A stretch of DNA of 6,596 nt. Origin: Pseudofrankia asymbiotica. Lineage in GTDB: Bacteria; Actinomycetota; Actinomycetes; Frankiales; Frankiaceae. Location: contig NZ_MOMC01000017.1 of the NCBI RefSeq assembly GCF_001983105.1, positions 112,920 to 119,515 of the forward strand, given 5' to 3'. Under the pieces are notes generated by a model. That model was given only the letters and a program-made list of their open reading frames with translations, was not told the origin of the DNA and did not search any database. Numbering within the stretch: the first letter of the stretch is position 1; each line of letters starts with the position of its first letter. A program made the position numbers and the translations under genes. Below, in pieces: positions 1 through 4,578 of this stretch.

Positions 1-621
1 GCCGAGGACATGGCGCGGAAGATGGCCGCGTCGGAGTTCACCCTCGAGGACTTCCTCGACCAGATGCTGGCCGTCCGCAAGCTGGGCCCGATCGGCAACC
101 TGCTCGGAATGCTGCCCGGCATGGGCCAGATGAAGGATCAGCTTTCCCAGATCGACGATCGGGACGTCGACCGGGTTGTCGCGATCATCCGGTCGATGAC
201 GCCGGGCGAGCGACACGACCCGAGCATCCTGCAGAAGAGCCGCAAGGAGCGGGTGGCCAGGGGCTCCGGAGTCACCGTCACCGAGGTCAACCAGTTGTTG
301 GACCGGTTCGGCGAGGCGCGCAAGATGATGCGCCAACTGGCGAACGGCGCCGGCATCCCGGGAATGGGGCGGGGGAAGGCGGCGCAGGCTCGTAAGGCGC
401 CGAAGAAGGGCAAGGGCGCGAGCAAGAAGGGCAACCCGGCGGCACGCGCCGCACAGGCGGCCCAGGCCAAGTCCAAGCAGGCCGGTGGCGGTCGCGCGGG
501 TGGGCCCCCCGGTGTCGACGGACTGCCGGGCGGCATGCCCCCCGCGGGGGTCGGAGACGTCGACCTGTCCGCGCTGCTCAAGCCCGGTGCCTTCAACCAG
601 CCCGGGCGCCGCGGCCGTTAG
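1..621 (+). CDS. ffh: Signal recognition particle protein Ffh, C-terminal part (5' truncated)
   Basis: Ffh is the GTPase of the signal recognition particle. It binds signal peptides on ribosomes and 4.5S RNA and delivers nascent chains to FtsY at the membrane. Only the last 206 residues are present; the NG GTPase domain lies upstream of the window. What remains is the methionine-rich M domain: a DFLDQM segment (residues 17-22), the glycine/methionine-rich finger loop with MLPGMGQM (37-44), and the RNA-binding helix-turn-helix with SRKERVARGSG (80-90) followed by VNQLLDRF. After about residue 115 the protein becomes a tail of roughly 90 residues rich in Lys, Ala, Gly and Pro, longer and more basic than the short E. 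coli tail. The reading frame is open from base 1 to a TAG at 619-621. The identification is secure from the RNA-binding motif. The tail is probably disordered, which is inference from composition. Confidence 0.96.
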   Translation, partial: AEDMARKMAASEFTLEDFLDQMLAVRKLGPIGNLLGMLPGMGQMKDQLSQIDDRDVDRVVAIIRSMTPGERHDPSILQKSRKERVARGSGVTVTEVNQLLDRFGEARKMMRQLANGAGIPGMGRGKAAQARKAPKKGKGASKKGNPAARAAQAAQAKSKQAGGGRAGGPPGVDGLPGGMPPAGVGDVDLSALLKPGAFNQPGRRGR

Positions 622-635
622 ACCGTCAGGGCGGC

Positions 636-695
636 GGGGCATCGGGGCGCCAGGCCGTCGGGGCAGCCGTGCCGGGGCCGCGGCTCGGGGTGGGG
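636..695 (+). repeat. Cluster of six GGGG runs downstream of ffh
   Basis: Runs of exactly four G occur at 636-639, 644-647, 660-663, 674-677, 687-690 and 692-695 on the coding strand. Spacers are 4, 12, 10, 9 and 1 nt. Several are longer than the canonical G-quadruplex limit of 7, so any quadruplex would have long loops. The cluster begins 15 nt after the ffh stop, where a terminator would be expected. The runs are directly visible; folding is inference. Confidence 0.4.
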
Positions 696-823
696 CGTCC
701 GGCCCGGCATACGCTGTCAGGGATCGGTCCGTATCGTCGGGCCACATCCGCGGGGTCGGGAAGCCGGCCGAGTCGGCTGAGTCGGTCGTGACGGGTGGCG
801 GACGTCCGGCCGCGAAGACGATC

Positions 824-832
824 TGGCAGAAT
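824..832 (+). promoter_or_regulatory. Candidate extended -10 promoter for rpsP operon
   Basis: The sequence TGGCAGAAT gives a TGn extension directly before a CAGAAT hexamer (827-832), a reasonable actinobacterial -10. No good TTGAC-type -35 stands 16-18 bp upstream; the bases there read GTCCGG. Extended -10 promoters can work without a -35. Transcription would start near 839 and leave a leader of about 135 nt before rpsP containing the two hairpins described next. This is pattern matching only. Confidence 0.33.
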
Positions 833-852
833 GTGGGGGCGCACGAGCCCAC

Positions 853-877
853 GCCCGTCAGCGTCGACGTGACGGGC
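853..877 (+). promoter_or_regulatory. Hairpin in rpsP leader
   Basis: GCCCGTCA (853-860) pairs perfectly with TGACGGGC (870-877). The intervening bases are a bulged G and the self-complementary CGTCGACG (862-869), so the whole 25 nt is close to a palindrome. It lies about 100 nt upstream of the rpsP start and a few bases after a possible transcription start. It could be an mRNA leader hairpin or a DNA operator; the sequence alone does not decide. Confidence 0.5.
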
Positions 878-901
878 TGGCCGGGCCAGTACGCAGACTT
901 C

Positions 902-919
902 GGGGGAGGACCGTCCCCC
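902..919 (+). promoter_or_regulatory. G-run/C-run hairpin in rpsP leader
   Basis: GGGGGA (902-907) pairs with TCCCCC (914-919) around a GGACCG loop. The 5' arm and loop contain the purine-rich GGGGGAGGA, which resembles a Shine-Dalgarno sequence but stands about 65 nt from the rpsP GTG, too far to serve it. With the 853-877 hairpin it makes the leader strongly structured. Its role is unknown. Confidence 0.42.
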
Positions 920-974
920 CACCCCGGCGCCGCGTCTCCGCGTGGCCCTCAAGCAATGGAGCTTCTCAACAACC

Positions 975-1400
975 GTGGCAACCAAGATCAAGCTGCAGCG
1001 CACCGGCAAGATGCGCGAGCCGCACTACCGCATTGTCGTCGCCGACGCCCGCACCAAGCGGGACGGCCGGGTCATCGAGGCCATCGGCCAGTACCACCCG
1101 AAGGACGACCCCAGCACCATCATCGTGGACGGCGAGCGGGCCGCCCACTGGCTGTCTGTCGGCGCGCAGCCGACCGACCCGGTGCTCGTCCTGCTCAAGG
1201 TCACCGGTGACTGGCAGAAGTTCAAGGGCCTGCCGGCGCCCGAGCCGATGAAGGTCGCGGCCCCCAAGGCCGACCGGCGCGAGGTCTTCCAGGCCGCGGC
1301 GCGCGAGGCCGCCGGTCTCGAGGAGAAGCCGGCCACCACGCCGAAGAAGAAGAGCAAGCCCGCCGCCGAAGGCGACGAGACGCCGGCCGCGGGGCAGTAG
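975..1400 (+). CDS. rpsP: 30S ribosomal protein bS16
   Basis: bS16 is a primary binder of the 5' domain of 16S rRNA, needed for 30S assembly. The 141-residue product opens with [20 protein letters not shown], the family signature, followed by [15 protein letters not shown] and IGQYHP (38-42). The conserved core ends near residue 85 ([10 protein letters not shown]). The rest is an Ala/Lys-rich tail containing PKKKSKP, as is common in actinobacterial bS16, so the protein exceeds the roughly 82 residues of E. coli. I chose GTG 975 because family members begin at this MAxKIKL motif. The in-frame GTG at 942 would add 11 residues with no family match. GGAG at 958-961 is the only upstream ribosome-binding candidate, with a longish 13-nt spacer. 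The stop TAG directly abuts the khpA GTG. Confidence 0.97.
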   Translation: MATKIKLQRTGKMREPHYRIVVADARTKRDGRVIEAIGQYHPKDDPSTIIVDGERAAHWLSVGAQPTDPVLVLLKVTGDWQKFKGLPAPEPMKVAAPKADRREVFQAAAREAAGLEEKPATTPKKKSKPAAEGDETPAAGQ

Positions 1401-1634
1401 GTGCTCGAATCGGCGCTCGAACATCTCGTTCGAGGGATCGTCGACCACCCGGAGGACGTCCGAGTGGACCTGCTGTCGAACCGACGCGGCCGCACCCTGG
1501 AGGTTCGGGTGCATCCCGAGGATCTCGGGAAAGTGATCGGTCGGCGTGGCCGGACCGCCAAGGCGTTGCGTACCGTCATGACCGGCGTCGGCGGCCGCGG
1601 GCTGCGTGTCGACGTCGTCGACGTCGACCGGTGA
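1401..1634 (+). CDS. khpA: KhpA-type KH-domain RNA-binding protein
   Basis: This 77-residue protein is a single bacterial KH domain of the KhpA family (older names YlqC, UPF0109). In Firmicutes KhpA pairs with KhpB/Jag and binds many RNAs; its actinobacterial role is less clear. The N-terminal LESALEHLVRGIVDHPEDV is typical. The GXXG RNA-binding loop is GRRG at residues 47-50, within DLGKVIGRRGRTAKALR. The two loop residues are both Arg, so the loop is strongly basic. The C-terminal strand reads RGLRVDVVDVD. The GTG start lies immediately after the rpsP stop (zero-base spacing) with no distinct Shine-Dalgarno of its own, which suggests translation coupled to rpsP. The position between rpsP and rimM matches the usual bacterial order. 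Confidence 0.95.
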   Translation: MLESALEHLVRGIVDHPEDVRVDLLSNRRGRTLEVRVHPEDLGKVIGRRGRTAKALRTVMTGVGGRGLRVDVVDVDR

Positions 1635-1639
1635 GGTGG

Positions 1640-1660
1640 GCGGTGAGCCTTGCTCACCGC
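1640..1660 (+). terminator. Hairpin after khpA (attenuator or terminator-like)
   Basis: GCGGTGAGC (1640-1648) pairs perfectly with GCTCACCGC (1652-1660) around a CTT triloop: nine base pairs, starting 5 nt after the khpA stop. No T tract follows, so it is not a textbook intrinsic terminator. In GC-rich actinobacteria such hairpins can still cause partial termination or stabilise upstream mRNA. The position would reduce read-through into rimM-trmD relative to rpsP-khpA. A second, weaker stem in the same 189-nt gap joins GGCGGG 1721-1726 with CCCGCC 1743-1748. Confidence 0.55.
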
Positions 1661-1823
1661 GGGCGATCCCTCGTGGCTCCTCCCAGACCGGCGACCGGGC
1701 TCCTGCCGGGTCGGCGAGCTGGCGGGTCAGCGGCCTGGGAGGCCCGCCGGGAGGTCCGGATCCGCATGGGCGGGCCGGCGGGGAAGACGCTTCGGCCAGC
1801 GCGGGTAGGCCTGTGGGCCGGCC

Positions 1824-2360
1824 ATGGGTGACGCGATCGTCGTGGGACGGATCGGGAAGGCGCACGGTGTCCGCGGCGACGTGACCATCGACGTCCGGAC
1901 CGACGTGCCCGAGCGGCGGTTCGCCGTTGGCGCCCGGCTGGACCGGTCCAGTGATGGGCCGGACCTGGTGATCGCCGAGTCGCGCTGGCACTCCGGGCGG
2001 CTGCTCCTGCGCTTCGAGGGGGTGGCCGACCGAACCGCGGCCGAGGCACTGCGTGGGACTGTGCTCACGATCGACGCGGATCAGGCGGGCGACGCGGCGG
2101 ACCCGGACGAGCCGGACGATGACGGCGAGTTCTGGTGGGACCGTGACCTGGTCGGCCTGCGGGCCGTCGCGCCGGACGGGAGCCCGCTCGGCGAGGTGAC
2201 CGACATCGTGCACACCGCGGCCGGCGAGCTGCTGGCGATCGGCAAGCCTGGCGGCGGCGAGCATCTCGTGCCGTTCGTCCACGAGATCGTCCCCACCGTC
2301 GACCGGGCCGGCGGCCGGATTGTCGTGGACGCCCCGCCTGGCCTGCTGGATCTCGGCTGA
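1824..2360 (+). CDS. rimM: Ribosome maturation factor RimM
   Basis: RimM binds uS19 and helps mature the 3' head domain of the 30S subunit. The 178-residue protein has the usual two-domain plan. The N-terminal RimM barrel spans about residues 5-86, with the signature VVGRIGKAHGVRGDV (6-20) and RFEGVADRTAAEALRG (63-78). An acidic linker (about 89-101) leads to a PRC-type beta barrel (about 103-176) that opens with FWWDRDLVGL and contains HLVPFVHEIVP (147-157). ATG 1824 is the only available start, because an in-frame TAG at 1806-1808 lies just upstream with no other start codon between. No convincing Shine-Dalgarno precedes it; GGTAGG at 1804-1809 is weak and 14 nt away. A GGCCGGCC palindrome (1816-1823) abuts the ATG. 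Low translation is therefore likely, as reported for E. coli rimM. Confidence 0.96.
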   Translation: MGDAIVVGRIGKAHGVRGDVTIDVRTDVPERRFAVGARLDRSSDGPDLVIAESRWHSGRLLLRFEGVADRTAAEALRGTVLTIDADQAGDAADPDEPDDDGEFWWDRDLVGLRAVAPDGSPLGEVTDIVHTAAGELLAIGKPGGGEHLVPFVHEIVPTVDRAGGRIVVDAPPGLLDLG

Positions 2361-2374
2361 GGCTAGGCCGCGTG

Positions 2375-2390
2375 GCCGGGGCTCCCCGGC
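2375..2390 (+). terminator. Hairpin after rimM (attenuator-like)
   Basis: GCCGGGG (2375-2381) pairs with CCCCGGC (2384-2390). Allowing a GCTC loop leaves six G-C pairs. It lies 14 nt after the rimM stop and has no T tract. It overlaps a 13-bp direct repeat, GCGTGGCCGGGGC, at 2370-2382 and 2389-2401 (19-nt period). The hairpin may dampen or protect the rimM-trmD transcript; termination in vivo is not shown. Confidence 0.4.
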
Positions 2391-2442
2391 GTGGCCGGGG
2401 CACCGCGTAGCCGCGGGCTCTCCGCGTGGTTCGACGCCCTCC

Positions 2443-2508
2443 GGAGGCGTGAAGGAAGAGCATCCTCACAGTCCTCCTTCGGCCCGGTCACTGGTGGGAA
2501 GGAGGGAC
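2443..2508 (+). promoter_or_regulatory. Competing hairpins that can sequester the trmD Shine-Dalgarno
   Basis: The trmD Shine-Dalgarno AAGGAGG (2499-2505) stands 10 nt before the ATG. It lies in GAAGGAGG (2498-2505), the exact complement of CCTCCTTC (2473-2480), giving an 8-bp stem with a 17-nt loop; with a bulged G at 2506 it grows to 10 bp (2471-2480 with 2498-2508). The same CCTCCTTC can instead pair upstream, through TCCTTC with GAAGGA (2451-2456) or CCTCC with GGAGG (2443-2447). The three segments thus form mutually exclusive sequestering and releasing structures. Complementarity is directly visible; regulation is inference. Confidence 0.5.
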
Positions 2509-2515
2509 ACCCGGC

Positions 2516-3397
2516 ATGCGGGTGGACGTGCTGACGATCTTCCCGGCCTACCTGGACCCCCTGCGTCTCTCGCTGCTCGGCAAGGCTCGTGATCGCGGCG
2601 TGGTGGAGATCCACACCCGCGATCTGCGGGACTGGGCGACCGACCGGCACCGGACCGTCGACGACACGCCCTACGGCGGCGGGCCAGGCATGGTCATGCG
2701 CCCCGAGCCGTGGGACGCGGCGCTGCGCGCGGTCGCCGGCTCGGGCGGGCCCGCGCCGCGGCCGCGTGTGATCGTCCCGACTCCGGCCGGGCGTCCCTTC
2801 ACCCAGGCCTACGCGGCCGAGCTGGCCGCCGAGCCCTGGCTGGTCTTCTGCTGCGGCAGATACGAGGGCATCGACGCGCGCATCGTCGATGCCTGGGCCG
2901 ATGACGAGGTCTCCATCGGCGACTATGTGCTCTCCGGCGGAGAGGTCGCGACGCTCGTCATGCTCGAGGCGATCACCCGGCTCCTGCCGGGCGCCGTCGG
3001 CAACGCCGAATCGGTCACGGACGACTCGTTCGCGCACGGGTTGCTCGAGGGGCCGGTCTACACCCGCCCGCCCGAGTGGGCGGGGCATCGGGTCCCGGAT
3101 GTGCTGCTTTCCGGCGACCACGGCGCGATCGCGCGGTGGCGGCGTGAACAGGCGTTGCGCCGGACCGCCCAGCGCCGCCCGGATCTGCTCACGTCGCTCG
3201 AGCTCGGCGACCGTGACCGGCTGGTCGTCGCCCGGGCTCTGGCGGAGGAGCCGCGTCCGCCAGCCGGCGTGGGCGGCGTGGCCGGCGTGGGCGGCGCCGG
3301 CGCGGAGCCGGCCGAACCGGACAAACCTCCCCGAACGGCGGTCGACGCCGCCCCACATGACACCGCCCCCGGCACCGAGGCCTCGCGGACCGAGTGA
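2516..3397 (+). CDS. trmD: tRNA (guanine-N1-)-methyltransferase TrmD
   Basis: TrmD uses S-adenosylmethionine to methylate N1 of G37, next to the anticodon, in tRNAs with G36; this prevents +1 frameshifting. It is a homodimer of the SPOUT class with a deep trefoil knot. Visible signatures are [10 protein letters not shown] at the start, [13 protein letters not shown] (49-61), the knot-region segments [12 protein letters not shown] (111-122) and [11 protein letters not shown] (133-143), then TRLLPG (154-159), TDDSF (168-172) and YTRPPEW (182-188). By alignment in mind, R155 and D170 match the catalytic Arg154 and Asp169 of Haemophilus TrmD. The catalytic part ends near residue 245. About 48 more residues form a Gly/Ala/Pro-rich tail that includes a six-residue repeat. 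The ATG has a strong Shine-Dalgarno that can be masked by a hairpin. Identification is secure. Confidence 0.98.
   Translation: MRVDVLTIFPAYLDPLRLSLLGKARDRGVVEIHTRDLRDWATDRHRTVDDTPYGGGPGMVMRPEPWDAALRAVAGSGGPAPRPRVIVPTPAGRPFTQAYAAELAAEPWLVFCCGRYEGIDARIVDAWADDEVSIGDYVLSGGEVATLVMLEAITRLLPGAVGNAESVTDDSFAHGLLEGPVYTRPPEWAGHRVPDVLLSGDHGAIARWRREQALRRTAQRRPDLLTSLELGDRDRLVVARALAEEPRPPAGVGGVAGVGGAGAEPAEPDKPPRTAVDAAPHDTAPGTEASRTE
3263..3298 (+). repeat. 18-bp tandem duplication inside the trmD tail
   Basis: GCCGGCGTGGGCGGCGTG (3263-3280) is followed at once by a copy (3281-3298) that matches at the first 16 bases and ends CC instead of TG. It encodes the repeated [12 protein letters not shown] in the disordered C-terminal tail of TrmD. 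The 18-nt unit keeps the frame. Simple-sequence slippage in GC-rich DNA is the likely origin. Confidence 0.75.
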
Positions 3398-3404
3398 TCG
3401 TGGT

Positions 3405-3427
3405 GGCCCGCCGCGATGCGTCGGGCC
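3405..3427 (+). terminator. Hairpin after trmD (terminator-like)
   Basis: GGCCCG (3405-3410) pairs with CGGGCC (3422-3427). After a C/T mismatch, CGC (3412-3414) pairs with GCG (3418-3420) around a GAT loop, for nine pairs in total. It starts 7 nt after the trmD stop and has no T tract. Together with the TAGGAT element 16 nt downstream it suggests a transcription boundary between trmD and rplS. Confidence 0.45.
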
Positions 3428-3442
3428 GGTCGTGTGGCACAG

Positions 3443-3448
3443 TAGGAT
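3443..3448 (+). promoter_or_regulatory. Candidate -10 element of an rplS promoter
   Basis: TAGGAT matches the streptomycete-type -10 consensus TAGRRT. The bases about 17 bp upstream (near GTCGGG) are a poor -35 and overlap the 3' arm of the hairpin after trmD. If used, transcription would begin near 3455 and give rplS a leader of about 300 nt. Pattern match only; not confirmed. Confidence 0.35.
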
Positions 3449-3644
3449 GCAGTGTCCGCCGGTCCGTGGCCGGCTCGGCCAGGTCTCGGCGCCGACGATC
3501 TGACGCGTGCTCGACACAGCGCGCCAGGTTCCGGCCCAGTCGGTGCCCGGCCTTGATGATCGTGACGAGTTCGCCGCCTCGGGCGCGGCTCGCCGCGAGG
3601 ACCCTCGGCGTTCCTCCCGGGTCGGCGAAGCCGATCTGAGAGGT

Positions 3645-3665
3645 CCGGGCCAGCTCCTGGCCCGG
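3645..3665 (+). promoter_or_regulatory. rplS leader hairpin 1
   Basis: CCGGGCCAG (3645-3653) pairs perfectly with CTGGCCCGG (3657-3665) around a CTC triloop, nine base pairs. It lies about 90 nt upstream of the rplS ATG. It could be part of a ribosomal-protein autoregulatory leader or an attenuator. I could not match it to a known leader family by eye. Confidence 0.5.
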
Positions 3666-3676
3666 CGTCGGGCCCG

Positions 3677-3694
3677 CCGGTCGGCACCGACCGG
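3677..3694 (+). promoter_or_regulatory. rplS leader hairpin 2
   Basis: CCGGTCGG (3677-3684) and CCGACCGG (3687-3694) are a perfect inverted repeat separated by CA. As RNA it would fold as CCGGTC/GACCGG with a six-base loop. It sits 11 nt after hairpin 1 and about 60 nt before the rplS start. As DNA it would also be a good two-fold symmetric operator. Confidence 0.48.
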
Positions 3695-3738
3695 TGTCAC
3701 CACGGACCAAGCGATGCCTAGGACCAACTGCCACCACT

Positions 3739-3744
3739 GAGGAA
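3739..3744 (+). promoter_or_regulatory. rplS Shine-Dalgarno
   Basis: GAGGAA lies 9 nt before ATG 3754 and fixes that start over the in-frame upstream GTG at 3694, which lies inside hairpin 2. No strong local complement to it is seen, in contrast to the trmD site, so it should be open for initiation. Confidence 0.75.
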
Positions 3745-3753
3745 GCGACTGCT

Positions 3754-4095
3754 ATGCAAACCCTGGACAGCCTCGACGCCGAGTCGCTGAGGACCGACGT
3801 GCCCGAGTTCCGGCCGGGGGACACCCTCAAGGTCCACGTGCGCGTGGTCGAGGGAAGCCGCCAGCGCATCCAGGTCTTCCAGGGCGCCGTGGTCCGCCGG
3901 CAGGGCGATGGACTGCGGGAGACGTTCACCGTCCGCAAGGTCAGCTTCGGCGTCGGCGTGGAGCGCACCTTCCCGGTGCACAGCCCGATCGTCTCGAAGA
4001 TCGAGATCGTGACCCGCGGCGACGTCCGCCGGGCCAAGCTGTACTACCTGCGCGACCTGCGCGGCAAGGCCGCCAAGATCAAGGAAAAGCGGTAA
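3754..4095 (+). CDS. rplS: 50S ribosomal protein bL19
   Basis: bL19 sits at the 30S-50S interface of the ribosome. The 113-residue product matches the usual length of about 115. It opens [34 protein letters not shown] and contains the family core [25 protein letters not shown], followed by [12 protein letters not shown] and [22 protein letters not shown] at the end; each block is near-canonical. ATG 3754 is supported by the GAGGAA Shine-Dalgarno 9 nt upstream and by the family N-terminus. Unlike rimM and trmD, it has a clear ribosome-binding site and a possible promoter of its own within the 356-nt gap, in keeping with the high output expected of a ribosomal protein. Two strong hairpin structures follow the TAA stop, so the ribosomal operon probably ends here. 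Confidence 0.98.
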   Translation: MQTLDSLDAESLRTDVPEFRPGDTLKVHVRVVEGSRQRIQVFQGAVVRRQGDGLRETFTVRKVSFGVGVERTFPVHSPIVSKIEIVTRGDVRRAKLYYLRDLRGKAAKIKEKR

Positions 4096-4154
4096 GGCTC
4101 GCTGTCGCGAAACGCGGAGCGTTTCGCCACAAGCCCGCCGGCGGGCGTCGAGCC
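4096..4154 (+). terminator. Branched terminator-like structure after rplS
   Basis: Directly after the rplS stop, GGCTCG (4096-4101) can pair with CGAGCC (4149-4154) and enclose two hairpins. The first is GCGAAACG (4107-4114) with CGTTTCGC (4120-4127), extendable by C4115-G4119 to nine pairs. The second is the perfect 14-nt palindrome GCCCGCCGGCGGGC (4133-4146). Together they predict a three-way junction. There is no long T tract. It may terminate transcription or protect the 3' end of the rplS mRNA. Confidence 0.6.
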
Positions 4155-4172
4155 TGACCTCCAGACCGTTGA

Positions 4173-4203
4173 CCTGCCGGATTGGCTTCGCCAATCCGGC
4201 AGG
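4173..4203 (+). terminator. Strong terminator-like hairpin (14-bp perfect stem)
   Basis: CCTGCCGGATTGGC (4173-4186) pairs perfectly with GCCAATCCGGCAGG (4190-4203) around a TTC triloop. It is the strongest stem in the window and lies 77 nt after the rplS stop. The following bases (GACTCGGACTCC) contain no T run, as is usual for hairpin terminators of GC-rich actinobacteria. It most likely marks the end of the rpsP-rplS transcription unit. Confidence 0.72.
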
Positions 4204-4270
4204 GACTCGGACTCCACCGATCCGGCCGGGTCCCGTCACCTGTCCGGGTGGAACCCAGGGCGGGCAGCGC

Positions 4271-4338
4271 TGAGCGCGCGGCCTGGGTTGAGCGCGCGGC
4301 CTGAGTAGAGGTGGACGCGCGAGTAGAGGTGGACGCGC
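4271..4338 (+). repeat. Two adjoining 18-bp tandem repeats
   Basis: TGAGCGCGCGGCCTGGGT (4271-4288) is repeated as 4289-4306 with one G-to-A change at the sixteenth base. A second unit, GAGTAGAGGTGGACGCGC (4303-4320), is repeated exactly at 4321-4338. The two arrays overlap by GAGT (4303-4306) and share an 18-nt period although their sequences differ. They lie in non-coding DNA between the rplS terminators and lepB. Confidence 0.85.
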
Positions 4339-4442
4339 GGAAGGTGTCCGGCCAGCGCCTTCCGCGAGCGGATCCCGGGCGCGGGACGTCTCCCGCCCGG
4401 ATGCCCCGCGCCGGCCCGGACGCCGGTGCTCTGTCGCACCCA

Positions 4443-4473
4443 GGTCCTGGACCACGTCACCTGCTCCAGGACC
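4443..4473 (+). promoter_or_regulatory. Inverted repeat upstream of lepB
   Basis: GGTCCTGGA (4443-4451) and TCCAGGACC (4465-4473) are a perfect 9-bp inverted repeat with a 13-nt spacer. It lies 240 nt before the lepB start. The centre-to-centre spacing (22 bp) is about two helical turns, compatible with a dimeric regulator site, but a transcript hairpin is equally possible. It does not match an operator I recognise. Confidence 0.4.
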
Positions 4474-4578
4474 GGACGATTCCGAACAACATCCGCCCAT
4501 GCTCGGCGTGGCGGAGATGGGTGCGCGCGGGCGTGCTCCGGGTGGATGGACGAAGATAGACGGGTCGTGACCGGGCGC

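Larger units (their letters stand above)
622..974 (+). other. ffh-rpsP intergenic region, 353 nt
   Basis: No credible gene is seen here; open frames through it are rich in Arg, Pro and Gly and lack homology-like motifs. It holds a cluster of six GGGG runs just after ffh, a possible extended -10 promoter element at 824-832, and two hairpins in what would be the 5' leader of rpsP. I see no classical terminator with a T tract after ffh. Two copies of GAGTCGG at 770-776 and 779-785 form a minor 9-nt direct repeat. Confidence 0.7.
3398..3753 (+). other. trmD-rplS intergenic region, 356 nt
   Basis: No credible gene is seen; short open frames here lack family motifs and Shine-Dalgarno sequences. 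The stretch holds a hairpin just after trmD, a TAGGAT promoter-like hexamer, a small stem TGGCCG/CGGCCA at 3467-3481, two strong GC hairpins at 3645-3694, and the rplS Shine-Dalgarno. It is best read as a partial terminator followed by an independent promoter and long leader for rplS. Confidence 0.65.

Noticed and set aside
942..974. Upstream GTG start for rpsP at 942
   Set aside because: The 11 extra residues do not match the bS16 family, whose N-terminus begins exactly at GTG 975.
966..2282. Open minus-strand frame of 438 codons opposite rpsP, khpA and rimM
   Set aside because: It is the antisense shadow of three secure genes. Its composition (Arg, Gly, Asp, Leu) follows from complementing GC-rich codons, and no family motif is seen.
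2449..2592. Possible leader peptide starting at GTG 2449 before trmD
   Set aside because: The GGAGG before it is only 1 nt away, the frame runs 77 nt into trmD, and no regulatory codon run is seen.
2363..3727. Open minus-strand frame of 454 codons opposite trmD and its flanks
   Set aside because: It covers all of trmD antisense and both hairpin-rich gaps. TrmD motifs on the plus strand are unmistakable and nothing supports a second gene.
3398..3753. Assignment of the rplS leader to a known ribosomal-protein leader family
   Set aside because: I could not match stems or loops to a family from memory, so it is left as an unassigned structured leader.
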